From: Jaenimonas drosophilae
Lineage: Eukaryota; Euglenozoa; Kinetoplastea; Trypanosomatida; Trypanosomatidae
NCBI GenBank assembly: GCA_030849065.1
Contig: JASAON010001617.1
Coordinates: 38,224-102,223 of the forward strand
Direction of reading: 5' to 3'
DNA: 64,000 bases
Part shown: positions 24,840-37,500 of the stretch, piece after piece
How the letters are laid out: each line of letters opens with the position of its first letter
Numbering within the stretch: position 1 is the stretch's first letter
Notes under the pieces: model-generated
The model's input: only the letters and a program-made list of their open reading frames with translations
What the model was told of the DNA's origin: nothing
Databases searched by the model: none
Made by a program: the position numbers and the translations under genes

Positions 24840-27800
24840 TCACGATGCGGCAGCACGGCGCTGATCAAAGTCCGCCGCCATCGCCTGCTCGAGCTCCACG
24901 CAGAGTCGTCGGTAGTCCGCCGCGGTTTTCTCCGCACGTTGGAAGTCGGCGGCCGGGCGAACACAAGACGCAATCGCAGCACATTGTTGGCCCACCTCAC
25001 GCAGCCACTGCAACAGTGGAGTTACTTCATTCACGTCGTCAATGGGGCTATCGTACTCATCACCCTCGTCCATGGCGAGGCCAACATTCTCATCATCGAG
25101 GTCTGCCTCACTGACATCGTCGTACACCTCGTTGAGATCATCTCCGCCGTCCACGCCCAACACCTCATCATCGTTGAGATCCACATCCTCCACCTCCTCC
25201 TCCTCACCGCGACGAATCTTGTCAAGATTAACCACCGCGAGCTGATTGCGCGCCTGAAGGAGCTCCTCATTTGTAAAGATGCAATACTGGATGAGTGCCA
25301 CAGATGGTGCAGCATGATGGGCCATGAAGTTGGCTGCCGCACCCACCATGGATGCGGAGGAGGTGGTGGCCCCGCTCGCGACGGACGCCATTACCCGTAC
25401 CAGCGAGCTTAGACCGAGCGCAATAACCTTGCGAGTGAGGATGGAGAGCTGCTCCACCACCTCCGCCGCCTCATTGCGTGTCTTTGCAGATTTTTTCTTG
25501 CCCGACTTCGGTGCGGCGGAGGAGGATGTGGCGTACACGGCGGCAATCTCTGGGAAGTCGGTGAAGCATCCGCCAAAAAACTGAAACATGGCGTCAAAGA
25601 GGTTGGGATAGGCACCAGCCTGCACAATGAGCTCCATCGTGGTGGCTGCATCGTAGAAGAAGGCGTCCATCACGGCTGCCAAGCACCACAGGCGAATACG
25701 CACATCACCCACGGCGATGTCGGGATGCACGAGCGCGCGGAGCAGCAGATGCAGAAAGCGGGGCAAATGACGATCAAAGATGCCCGGGTGCTTGATGGAT
25801 TGATGCAGCATGGCCTCAATGAGCTGTGCAGGTGCGAGCTGGCACTCCGTCGTGCAAACCACCCCACCCACCAACATCTTCTCGCACACGGCGTAGGTGG
25901 CCTCCATCACCTCATCGTTGCTCAGGTACTCCACCGTCGCCCCGGAAACGAAGTTATCGAGCACCTCCTCGACGGTGCTGAAGAAGTCCACGCCGATGCC
26001 ACTCTCCACGGAGCCAAAGACGAGTGGCAACATCGCCCACAAGTCGGCGGAGATGGGCTTCGTGAAGGTAACGACGTGGAGCAGAATGCCGAGGCTCTTA
26101 TCCAAGAAATCAAAGCAGTCGGGCTCACGCAACACACGCTCCACCATGCGGAGTACATCCGGCCGCATCGCCGCCAACGCCTCAGGTGCTTCTCCACATG
26201 ACGTTACGACGGTGAAGATGGCATCGAGAAGAGCATCCGCGCTGAAGGCGGCGCGTTCGTAGGCGCTCATGTTGGCCTCCACGTCACCGCCGTCTTCCTG
26301 TTGTTGAAGATCAAAGGTGGTGGCGAGGAAGTGTTGCGTGAGGCTACTGCCCAGACTGCCCATCACGGGTGTGAGCTCCGGCGCAAAGTGCGTGGCGAGA
26401 TGAAGAATGACGGTTGGTACGTAGGTTGTATGGACTGTATTAAGGAAGGCCATGCACTCCTGCACCAAGGGAACGAGGATGGGCTGCAGGTAGGGCCGTG
26501 CGTGCTTCATCTCCAACAGGGAGCACATCATATCAATGGCAGAGAGGCGCACGCGAGCATCGGCATCCCCAACAAGTGAGCAGCACATCTGCATGAAGGA
26601 GGCAAAATCTTCCTCAGTTGGCATCGGAACCTTCGAGTAGCGCTGAGCCACGACGATGGCCTTGCAGCGGAGGGCGATGGAGGCCACATTTGGCTGAAGG
26701 CGTGGGGCCACGAAGCGCATCAGCACCTGCGCCATTTGCGTAGTCCAGATATCTGGCACCTGGCGGAGATACTTGCGGAGGATGGAGAGGAGGTGCAAGA
26801 AACCAAAGAGGCGCGGAAGGTTCTCTGGCGTATCAGGCTGGCTGAGCCCGCTGGTGAGCACGCCGAGGAGCTCCTGCAACAGTCCTGCGGTGTCGTGAAA
26901 CTGCTTCTTGCCACCGAGCATGGAGAGGATGGCGTTGGAGGCGGCCTGGCGTTGCGTGAGCTCACCATTCCCAACACCCTCCTCCATCATGTACTGCACG
27001 AAATCTGAGAGGTTGTCGGCGTCGGCGAAGACTTCTTCATCTTCGGCGTTGTGGCAGAGGTAGGGGAAGAAGAGCCCCTCAATGATGGCGAGGGCGTGTG
27101 GGCGGAGTGCCGTCGTGAAGAGGCGCTCGTCGAGGGTGCAGAGCTTCAGAAAGCGGATGGCGAAGAGCTCACTCTTCTTGTGCATCGTGCGGTCCTCCTG
27201 TTGGATGCAGAAGGAGAGCCACTGGCGCCACACAGCCATGAAGGGCTCCGCCATGGTTTGACGGAAATGTGCGGCAAATGGAGCTGGCTTTTTGCGTCGC
27301 GTGGCATCGTTCATGATGCTGAAGGTGGTGGATGCGATGCGCTTCACACAGCGCACGTACTCCGAGTAGGTGGCACCGCCAGCGGCCACGGCTCGCGCAT
27401 GGTGCTGCTCTGGGAAGGCTACCCACAGCGCCGTCCATGCATCCAAGGCGTTGCCAGGAATAGTTTTGGCAGAGGTTTGTTGCAGTGCCGTTTCCGACAC
27501 ACACTCCATGAGCTTCAGCACCATGCGAGATACTCGGAAATCATCGTAGGCGAGGTAGCGCGGCAACATGGCCACCAGCTCGCCACACACTTCCAGCTTC
27601 ACCTCCATCGGCTCTAAATGAACCGTCTTGTAGCGTTTGGCGTACACGTAGAGGAGCTCCAGGGCGGCGATCGCATAATCAGCTGGTGTTTGCGCGATGT
27701 TCTGCGAGCTGGCCTCCATCATGGGCAGCAGGCGGTCAACGTAGCTCCACTCGAAGCCGCTCATGAGGGTGGCGGAGATGGCGATGAGCACGCGTCGGTG

Positions 27801-28121
27801 CGTCGCGGGCACGGTGAAGATGCCATCAAAAATAGTTTCTTCCATCGCCAACACAATGGTTGGGCTGCTCTGCAGAATGCTATCTGGTGTGGTGTGCGTG
27901 AAGCAATTCTTGGCGTAGAGGAGGGCCGAGAGGCTCTGCGCGGGTGCGAGAGTGCTGGTGGTGCCGGCCAAGAGGAGGGCAAGGAGGTGCTGTGGTGCCT
28001 CGGCGGAGGTGAAGATGCTCTCCAACCTGGCCGTGGCGTCGGTACGCTCCTCCTTATTGCCGTGGTAGGCCTGGTGCAGAAGCTGCAGCAGCATCTCCAC
28101 AACGGCGTCGGTGCTGCTCAT
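24840..28121 (-). CDS. Importin-beta family nuclear transport receptor, importin-7/8-like
   Basis: ATG 28121 lies directly after an acceptor AG (GAAACTAG) and gives 1093 residues. The protein is alpha-helical throughout, with HEAT-type helix pairs. Its N-terminus (EMLLQLLHQAYHGNKEERTDA, LLYAKNCF) has the layout of the importin-beta N-terminal domain. Landmarks shared with importin-7/8 and yeast Sxm1/Nmd5 are HALAIIEGLFFPYLCHNAEDEE near residue 360 and, near the C-terminus (about 985-1060), a strongly acidic segment followed by SPIDDVNEVTPLLQWL, equivalent to the DNPVDEY element. Such receptors carry cargo into the nucleus through nuclear pores in a Ran-GTP-dependent cycle; ribosomal proteins and histones are known cargoes elsewhere. 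A Lys-rich PKSGKKKSAKTR loop near residue 880 is lineage-specific. Confidence 0.85.
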   Translation of the reverse strand: MSSTDAVVEMLLQLLHQAYHGNKEERTDATARLESIFTSAEAPQHLLALLLAGTTSTLAPAQSLSALLYAKNCFTHTTPDSILQSSPTIVLAMEETIFDGIFTVPATHRRVLIAISATLMSGFEWSYVDRLLPMMEASSQNIAQTPADYAIAALELLYVYAKRYKTVHLEPMEVKLEVCGELVAMLPRYLAYDDFRVSRMVLKLMECVSETALQQTSAKTIPGNALDAWTALWVAFPEQHHARAVAAGGATYSEYVRCVKRIASTTFSIMNDATRRKKPAPFAAHFRQTMAEPFMAVWRQWLSFCIQQEDRTMHKKSELFAIRFLKLCTLDERLFTTALRPHALAIIEGLFFPYLCHNAEDEEVFADADNLSDFVQYMMEEGVGNGELTQRQAASNAILSMLGGKKQFHDTAGLLQELLGVLTSGLSQPDTPENLPRLFGFLHLLSILRKYLRQVPDIWTTQMAQVLMRFVAPRLQPNVASIALRCKAIVVAQRYSKVPMPTEEDFASFMQMCCSLVGDADARVRLSAIDMMCSLLEMKHARPYLQPILVPLVQECMAFLNTVHTTYVPTVILHLATHFAPELTPVMGSLGSSLTQHFLATTFDLQQQEDGGDVEANMSAYERAAFSADALLDAIFTVVTSCGEAPEALAAMRPDVLRMVERVLREPDCFDFLDKSLGILLHVVTFTKPISADLWAMLPLVFGSVESGIGVDFFSTVEEVLDNFVSGATVEYLSNDEVMEATYAVCEKMLVGGVVCTTECQLAPAQLIEAMLHQSIKHPGIFDRHLPRFLHLLLRALVHPDIAVGDVRIRLWCLAAVMDAFFYDAATTMELIVQAGAYPNLFDAMFQFFGGCFTDFPEIAAVYATSSSAAPKSGKKKSAKTRNEAAEVVEQLSILTRKVIALGLSSLVRVMASVASGATTSSASMVGAAANFMAHHAAPSVALIQYCIFTNEELLQARNQLAVVNLDKIRRGEEEEVEDVDLNDDEVLGVDGGDDLNEVYDDVSEADLDDENVGLAMDEGDEYDSPIDDVNEVTPLLQWLREVGQQCAAIASCVRPAADFQRAEKTAADYRRLCVELEQAMAADFDQRRAAAS

Positions 28122-28531
28122 GGCTAGTTTCAGCAATGTTTGTGTGTGTGCTGAGTGTCTTGTGCGCACGAAAAGAATCGTGTGAAGATCCCCGCAACTC
28201 GGTTGACTACGAAAACAAAGCTTCGGAAGAGATCATGAAGAACAAGAAAGAGGTGATGAGGATGTATGTGCTTGTGCTTCGTGGCACAACAACAGAAACA
28301 ACAGTAACTACACGAAAACACACATGTGGTGGATAGAGTTGGGTGTAGGTGCGCCATTGATAGGAACCCTCAAAGCAAGTTGGTGAGGGGAACACGATGA
28401 TGAAGAGCACCACATCATCACGGAACATGATTCTGTGGTAGCTCATCCATCCTAACATACTACTTTACATGCATACTTGTTGTGTCGGTGCCATCATGAA
28501 TCTCTGCGTGTGTGTGTGTGTCTTGGTATCT
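28122..28531. other. Spacer between importin and beta-helix genes
   Basis: About 410 bases. On the minus strand it contains pyrimidine-rich sequence and AG sites suited to importin trans-splicing. No ORF of interest. Confidence 0.6.
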
Positions 28532-31500
28532 CTACTCCCACTTCATGAGCCCCATCGCGTTGTACGTCAGTGGACGATTATCCGTGGCAAAGGGCGTTGT
28601 CTTGGATGGATCCGCGGGGTCAAAGGTGAGTCGTGGCGCAACCTTCTGTAACTTGTGGTGCTGCAGGGCAGAGGCTGGGAGGTACTTCAGTGGAGAGAGG
28701 GGCCGGCGCTTGAGGGAGTGCTCTGTACGAAGTACGCGGCTGTCCGCCACGAAGTGTGGCAGCGCCGTCGAGGCGTACGCAAGACGGCTTGCATTGTTTT
28801 GGAGATGGTGTTGGAGCTCTTCATAGCTCATGGAGCGCGGGGCAGGGCTCGTGGGAGAGCCCGATGGTGCCGAGGAGCGACTTGCTGCGCGGGAGTTGGG
28901 GCGGGCGTGCATCGCCGCCATCGTGGGTGGCAAATCATGGGTGGGGAGGGCCTGGCGGAGCTCGGGAAGGTGCTCTGGATGATGGGTGCCGAGGTGCTCC
29001 AGCAAGGTGCGTCGGGAGCGGCTATCAGAGTAGTTGGCGGCATGGAGCGGGATCTCCTCTGCCTCCATATGCACCACACGCACCTCGGTGATGCCGATGC
29101 CACTTACCATGCGCACCGCCAACATGGGTGTGTCTGCGGCACGATGATGTGCGGCCTCCGATGATGCCGCCGCCCCATCGGTTGCAGCATCCATGGCAGG
29201 GAATGGGATATAAATCATCTCCGCGTCCTCACCCTCGGCATCCACCACCTCCACATTGATCTCGTCTTGCTTCGTCGTGGGCATGCTGCCGCTCATGCTC
29301 GGGTGAAGGCGGGAGTACATGGAGGTGGGCCTGCCGGAGCTGCGTGAGAGGAGTCGCGCCATACTGCCGCGACTGTTCGGAGTGGGCGGAAAGGGGATCA
29401 CCACACCAGAATCAGAGTGCGGAGAGGGCGGGGGAGGGCGGAAGAAGCACAACTTGGATTCATCAAATATTTCATCAATGACCCGTACGTACTTCTCCTT
29501 CTTCATCCTCGCTCGACGCTCCGCCAGCCAGTGGAGAATGGCGAGCACATCCTCGAACTCACGATTGCCAACACGCTTCAGCACGGAGACGGCCTTCATC
29601 GCCTCCTCATCGAGCTCCAACGTGGAAAAATCCACCAACGGGGCGGCGGGGATGGAGTCGTGGCTCGTCTCGGCGTCATCATCGCCATCACCCAGCCGTC
29701 GCGAGCGGCGGGCGGAGGAATCAATGCGGGAGGTGTGGCCCGCAGCGTTGATCTCATCGCGGAAGTGGCGCGAACCACGACTGCTCCCGTATGCATCCTC
29801 ATCGCGTGTGCCACGACCGTTTCTGGAATCTTCCTCTTCTTCTTCCTCACGCAAGACGCTATCGATGATGCTCTGCAGATTCTTGTGCTGTACCTCGGGC
29901 TTGCTGCCCAAGGTGTTGGCAAAGGCCAGAGAAGATACGGTGAGCTGCGGGAGTGCGGAGGTGGTGCTTGTGTCGGAGTAGTTTGTGCCCATGAAGGCCA
30001 GCTCCGGCCCACTTACACCTCGGCTGAGTGTAGCATCGCCTGAGCCCTTGACACCTGCACGTTCGTTGCTGCTGCCAAGGCGCCCCTCAAGGCTGCTCCA
30101 ACCACCGGCTCCATCACCGTCACCGTCACCACGACCATGGCCGCTGCCTGGTGGGCTGGCGCTGCCTCCGCTTCCGCGTGGCACACTCATGCCATGGGTG
30201 CTGCTGCTGCCCATCGCGGTGCCCGCACCACGACTGGGAGGATTGGTGGTGCTGCTGATATCAGGGCGGAAGCTGCTCGAGGCAAAGGAGGCGCCACCGC
30301 GAACGGGGCTGCCGTCGAGCGGATCACCACCATCACTGCCACCAATGATGCTGCCAAAGTGGCCACCTTCTGCGGTGTGCGCGTTCCTCTTCTTGGCCGC
30401 AACAGCATTCTCATCATCAGCATCCCCAAACTCTGTGGAGGAGATGCCCTGCTTCCCGCGTGCATCGTTGGTGGATGAAGTGGCATCGCCCATCGCATCC
30501 CCACGTGATCCTCCACGCTTCTTCGTTTTTGAGGCACCACGCTTCGATGATTTCGAGCCAACTCCGCCCTTCTTCTTGCCCTTCCCCTTCTTTGGCACAC
30601 TCCCATCACGGCCGCCAACACCACCGCTGCCACTGCCACTGCCACTGATACCTCCACCAGGACCACCTCTTCGTGCATCACCCGCCGCTCCGCAGCCACG
30701 ATGGCCAGGAGATCCTCCATCGGTGGCACTCAAGCCGCTCAGATCCATGTCCAGCAAACTTCGGCTGCGGTTTTTGCCGCCACGGCCGGTGGAGTCGCGT
30801 CGTGCGCGACGTGCCTCATCCATTCCGAGGCCATCGAGCACATCGCCTGTGTTGTTGCGTGAGGTGGGCCCCGATGGCGCACCAATGCGGCCATCGTAGT
30901 CTCGGTTGCCGTGCATGGATGTCAGCGTGCCCGCACTGCCGCCTAAAACACCGCTACTCCCGCCGCGCAGATCTCCGCTCATTCGGCCTCCTCCCGTGGC
31001 GGCGAAGGGGCTCTCCGCTCCAGATTTTTTGGTGCGCTGAGAGCCCAGCGATAGAGAGCCCTCCTTCCACGCACCGCCTTCACCGTTGTTGGTGTGCAGC
31101 GACTTGCGTGAGTAGCTCGAGCCCGGTGCACCTCCGCCGTACTGCGACGTAAACTCGCCAGAAATCTCCTGGCGTGGCGTGCCAGCTGGGGTGAGGGTCC
31201 AGTTCATGGAGGAGCACAAGCTCGTCGTGCCACCACCCTCACTGACGGAGCGGTGCTTCCGCGAGCGTGGGGATTGCGAATCCGACGCCATCAACACGGG
31301 CAGCACCGCGGGCAGATGATCATCACCAAATCGGTAGCAAAAGTCGTGGAGGAAGATGTTGTAGCCGAGGTTCGGGGTGAGGAAGATGTACTCCTTATCA
31401 AAGGAGGGGAAGGGGTGCACCTCCACGGGCGTATAGTCTTTGCCATGCGCAACGCGCTCCATGATGAAGATGGGCAGCGAGGTGGGCAAACGCTGATAAG

Positions 31501-34500
31501 GGTTCGTCATGAAGGGCTCGCCGTGCTGGAGGTGCACGCTGCGCAACGGGTGGTGCCGACGGCGACGTCGGCGCCGCTCGCGTTGTTGTTGGGCGTACTG
31601 CTCCATCTCCTTCTTGTGTGCGTCGGTGAGCTCGCCATGCTTCACGCCGTGGATGAAGTTTGGGTTCCACTGCTTCGCCACCGCCGGGCTGCCCGCCGCG
31701 GAGGTCGCCGCCGCCGCCTTCTTCTTGGATAGCGGCGATGAAGATGATGTGGCGGCTACATCCAGCTTCACCAATCCATCGGGCGAGGTGCGGCCACCTC
31801 CTCGTGGGGGCACGGGCGAGGAGTATATGGAGCTGCGATTGAGCTGCTGGATGCTCTCCAGTCGGGAGGTGGCAACACTTGCGGTGCGTGCCAACGACTG
31901 TGGTATAGGCCCTGCCTGTATATCACCATCACCGAGCTGCTTCATGCGTCGCGTTTGAAGTGCGGCAAGAATGGCATTCACGTCGGTGGCGAGAGAGGGA
32001 AGACGATGCTCCTCTAATTTCGTGGCATCGGCCGGAGCTCCACCACGTGCGGGACTTGGCGTGCACTCAGCAGATGCAGTAGCCACGATTGTTGTTGTTG
32101 TTGTGGTGGTGGTTGCAGCTGAGGAGCCACGTGCTGGACGTCGTGGTGGCGCAGAGGATATCTCCGACGCCTCTTCACCGTCCTCGCGCGCCTGCCACGA
32201 TGTGAGGGCGTCGCGAATACGTTCGGGCATGCGATGCGGATCAACGTGGTTCAGCCGACCGCACACCTCCTTCGCCTCCAAGAGTGGTGGCGGGGTGTTG
32301 AGCGGCGGTGGCTTCTTTTGCGGCGCCTTCTTCTTTTTGCCGTTGGGTGGTGGAGGTGGAGGTGGCTGATTGGCCAGCTTCTTTGGCTGCGGCTTCTTCT
32401 TCTCCGCAACGTGGTTGTTGCCGTCGAGGGTCTTTGCCACAAATTCTGCACCGGCAGCCGCCACAGCTGCTGCGACAGCTGCTGCGTGCTTTTCACGCTC
32501 TGCCGCCTCATCACCACCACCACCCTCTTTTTCCTCCGACTTCTTTTGTTCCTCTTCATCCGCCACACTGCCGGTGTTGCTACGATGGTACGACCGCTGC
32601 AGGCTAACAAATGCATCTTCATCTTCCTCAACATCATCTTCATCTTGCTCTCCTGCCACCGTCGTCATATCCCCAGCCTGCGATGCATTCACGGCACCAC
32701 TTTCTTGTTTCTGTGTGCTTCCAGTCGTGTTGTTGTTGTTGTTGTTGCTGATCTGCTTCTTCTCAATCACCCACGATGGCGATTCCACGAGCAGCTCGGC
32801 AAAACGTCGCAGTAATAACTCCTCGCACTCCGCCACCGTGAGGGCGGTGGTAGGAGCGAATGGGCATGATGCAGGAATCCTTGCCTCGTCCATCACCACA
32901 TGGTGCGCGCCCATCGCGGTGATGGTGCCCTCAGCCATCATGCACTCCTCAACATTGCCGTTGCTGTGCTCAAACAACTTGATGGAGGCGAGCTTATTCA
33001 TCCAGAAGAAGCAACGAAGTGCGCGCATGTTGCCGTGTGTTTGGTTGATGATGCCAATATCACAACCATAAAAGTTGCTCCTCTCCACCTCCGCGAAGGT
33101 CTTGGATTCAATCACCAAACCAGGTTGGCGGCCCTCCATGTGGCAGGAGAGGATGTGTACGTTGCCGGAGCACAAGATGATGGGCGTCAATGCCCCACTC
33201 ACGTGTGTGGCGGAGAGAAAGAAGCAGGATTGGAGCATCAGCTTGGCATCGGCACAACATTCAATGCTGTGGTGGTCGGGGTACGACATGATGGAGCAGC
33301 GCTCCACGTGTGCTTCACCCTTGGATCGGCAGCACAGCGCGCGATGATGATGCTGGAGGAGGTAGCTGTTGTGAAGATAGACGTGTGCGCGGTCCTCCAC
33401 ATCGATGCCAATGCCAACACCAAGGAAGAGGCTTTCCGTGATGCAACACGTTGCGTAGGGCCGAGCACGTACAGCAACATCCGCATTTCCGCTGAGGATG
33501 CATCGATGGAGCTGTAAATGTGCGCTCTCATCCACCAAAATGGCCACCGGAATCTGCATTGAAACGAAGCGGTTGTAGGCGAGGAGGGCGTGCGATGTGG
33601 AGGCACCGTTGCGGCTAATATGTACGTCGTGAGAGAAGCCATCCATGAAGGTGTTGTTGAGAATATCGGCGTGGCAGTCACCGCAGAGACGAATGCCACG
33701 TCCATTGCGCAAAAACTGATTATCGTTGATGGTCAAACCCATCCACGGTGGTGGCGCATCCTCTGCGGCTGAGGTTGTTGGTGTTGCGGCACCAACGGCA
33801 TCTAAACACACCGCCACCTGGTTAGCATGAAAACGGTTGTGTGCGTAGTGGCCTCGAGCACCGCTGCAGATGCGTAGCGCGCTGTGTGCATCCAACGAGG
33901 CGAGCGCGGCATCCGACATGAGCGGGGCGGCCTTTTCCTTCGGGGCTTCACCGCCGTGCTTCTCAAACACATTATCCATCACCATGGGTGCCGCACCTTC
34001 TGCAACGTAGATACCTGATTGATGATTGCGCACAAAGTCGTTGGACCATACATGTGCGGTGGTGGTTGTCCCGCTGAGATAGCATCCGTAGTGATTATCT
34101 TCGAAGAGATTCTGCAACACCATGGTTTGGAGTGGCTCATCGGTTTCATGCAGCAGGGCCACCATCTCGGGGTGCTCCTCGGCACACTCTTGCACGTGCA
34201 GGGGCTTCTGATCGCTGCCAGCATCCTCCATGGGGCGGCAGAGAAGGCCGTATTCGCAGTGTGCGAAGGAGTTGGAGTAAACGTAGAGCATTGGGCGTGC
34301 GTGTGCCGGAACCATGAGGGGTGGCACCACCACACCAGAGCTCGTCTGTGCGAAGGTGTTCTCCTTGATGATCCAACGGCGGCAGAGGGTGAAGATGTCG
34401 CGCCACGCCCCCGATGCCAGCTTGCGATTGCCGCCGCTCTCATCAATGATGGTGCGCAGGGCGTTGAGGGAGGCGTGCAGTGATACATCCACGACGATGG

Positions 34501-37500
34501 CGCCACTTCGATTGCCAACGAAGGTGGAATCGCGCAGGACAACCTCCTCCCCACCGACGAGCCGCACCGCCCACTCCTTCTGCTCGCTGAAGGTGCAACG
34601 TCGCACGTGTACTGCCTCACCGCCACCAATACACAAACCAACGTTGGAGCGTTCAAGCTGGCAGTCCTCGAGCAGCACCTTCTTGGCGTGCAGTGAGGTG
34701 CGCAGATCCACGCCATTTCCGCATGCGGTTATGACGCACTGCCGAAGAGATGCCTCGCGGCAGAGGCCATCGAGGCACACACCAACGTTGCGGCTGCCAT
34801 CCACCACACAACGGCGCAAATCACACATCATCGGCGTTGATGTCCGCAGGGCGAGGCGCGTCTTCTTGGTTTCCTCGGGTAGCACGGCCGCGTTTGGATT
34901 CTGCCACTGCAGCGATGTTGTGCGGCTCTCCACCCCAACCTCACAGTCGTGGATGTTGCACGCCTCCATCACCAACATGGTTGTTGTTGTTGTGCCGGCA
35001 CGACGTTCATAGGTTCCGGTGCTCGAATGCTCAAAGGGCGAAGTTACGCGTCCAGCGAGTACGGGGCTCTTGCACATCTCCACATGCATCTTGGCACGCT
35101 TGCGTTGGCTGAGCACAGACGGGGCATAAATCATGGCGCTGCCACAGGAGCGCATGGCGCACTCTTGCGCAATGAGGCGTGCGGCCTCAAGCATCACGAC
35201 GGCATGCGGGCAGGACTCCAACACGCACTTGTGCAGCACCACACACGCCTCCATCTCCGCGACGAGATGCACCTTCATGGAATGGGCAAAGTGGCAGGAG
35301 GAGAAGATGCTCCGTGAGCCGTTGCCGTGGCATGCCACACCCGTGATGGCCTCGCTGCTCGCAAAGCGGCAATCCACGAAGCGCGTGGAGCCTTCGAGCA
35401 TCGCGCTGCCACCTTCGTTGTCATTGAATTCGCAGCCGTGGAAGCTCATCATTGACGTTGTGGTGATCATCTCGACGAGGGCGGCGGGCTCCGGTGGTGC
35501 TGTGGTTGTGCAGCTTTGCATCTGCGGCAGCGAGCTCGCGGCGTGGAGCTGATCAAAGAGGCTGTGAAGGCCGCCATCGTCTGGGGTGGCGGAGCGTGAG
35601 GCTAGGAGATCATTCTTGGTGGGCACGGCGAGCTGCAACACACCGTAGCCTGAGCAGTGCTCCACACGTAGGCCAGTGAGGGTTGATGTACTCTGCGGAG
35701 CACCAATCAGGTGAATGCCATGCCGTTGGGAGCTCTCAATCGTTGTTTGCTCCATGAAGATGCTGGCCTCCTCACCCACCACGACACCATCGCGGCACTT
35801 CTGGATGCTCGATCCATCCACGCGTGCCGCACTGCCCACATAAAAGAGCATGCCCGCTGCGGTGCAATCACTCACGGCAACGTGGCGTAGATATACACCG
35901 CACTCAGACTTGGTGAAGGTGCGGCCGAGGATCACCTGGCTCGTGATGTTAGGCCCGGTGAAGAGGCTCTGCGTGGAAGTGGCGGCGTTGCCACGTCGTG
36001 AGCGTTTGCCGCCGCTGCTGCCTGTGCGACCACCTCCTTCGCCTTGGATTCTGCTCAGGATGGTTGGCGTACCGACGAGCAACGCCCCAACACCACACTC
36101 GGTGATGGCGCAATGCTCCACTCGTGCATGTGCTCCGGGCTGCAACAATAAACCAGCGCACGGGCAGGCGAAGATGGTGGTGTTGCGAACCTCCACCAAC
36201 GCACCGTCGGCGGCGTAGATGCCCACCCCGCCCTCCATCCTTCGCGACTTGGATTTGCTTTCGTGATTAATCGTTTTGCCAAAGGCGTCGGAGATTTGTT
36301 TTCGTTTGCGACGTGCGTTGAGGTGAAAGGGGGAGACGGGCCGGTCGCTGGTGTGGGCGATGTGTGCGGCGTGCACCTCGCAATCCTCCACATGCATGGA
36401 GGAGCTCAAGGCCAACACACCCTGACGCGATACATCGCCGCCAATGGTGCAGTGCAAGAAGCTGGTTAAACCGGGCGGGGCATCAGCAACACGTGGAGAT
36501 GCCGCTGCGGATGCCGTTGTGGTGGGACGGCTCGCGTAGCCGGCGGCGGTGGAGGCGGTGGCGGGGCGTCTCGCGCCCTTCCACGAATCCCCCAAACGTG
36601 CCACACGTGTGCTTGACTCCACCTCCATTTCATAATCTTCATCACCGAGCACCTCGCAAGCCGCGGTGCTCGCGAAGCTGCACTCCGTCAAGGTTGTTGG
36701 CCCCGAATGCGCCACCACGACACTCGCCTGCAAACACTCCACGACCACGCAGCCCTCAAAGCGGCACCGCGAGCCGTTGCGGAGGATGATGCCAGCGGCA
36801 TCGGAGGCGTTGATCTCCACACGACGAAAAATGGTTTGTGTGGCCGCCCCATTCACCAAGATGCCCGCATCGACGGAGGCACGCACCTCCACATCCTCGA
36901 TGGTGGCCGCTGCCTCATCATCGGCAGCCATGCCAATGTGGCAATCCATAATATGGTTATCGTGGATGCTGGCCTTTGCGTGTGCAGCAACACGAAGCCC
37001 AATCAAGGTGTTCTCACAACTCTCATCACACCAACCATCAATCTGGTTGTGGTGAATGCGGCTGGAGCCGAGTACTTCGATGCCTTTGCCCGCACACGCC
37101 TCCACGGTGTTGTTGTGGATCTCATAACGTGCGCCAGCGAGGAGATGGAGACCAACCTGCTTGCAATACGAAAAGCTGCACTGAGTGATGCATCCGGCGG
37201 AACCTGGCCCAGCCACCACACCCGCCGCGTCACTACGCTTGAACGTGCACGCGGTGATATCGACGTGTGTTGGTGGTGCCTCTCCCGCACTCTCAACGTG
37301 AATGATCCCATCTCTGCCATCCACGAAGCTGCACTTCTCCACCAGACCGGCTACCCCATTGCGCATCACGAGAGATATACCAATGCTGCACTCAAAGTTG
37401 GTGCTGCGCACGTTGACGATGCAGCAGCCTTTTGCGTGAATGAAGTTGCGTGTGGAGGAGAAGAAGTGGCTATGGAGGATGGTGATGTCGGAGCCTTTGC

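Noticed and set aside
29985..30899. Plus-strand Pro/Ser-rich frame of 304 codons
   Set aside because: Complement of the Gly/Arg/Ser-rich disordered region of the giant gene; low complexity only.
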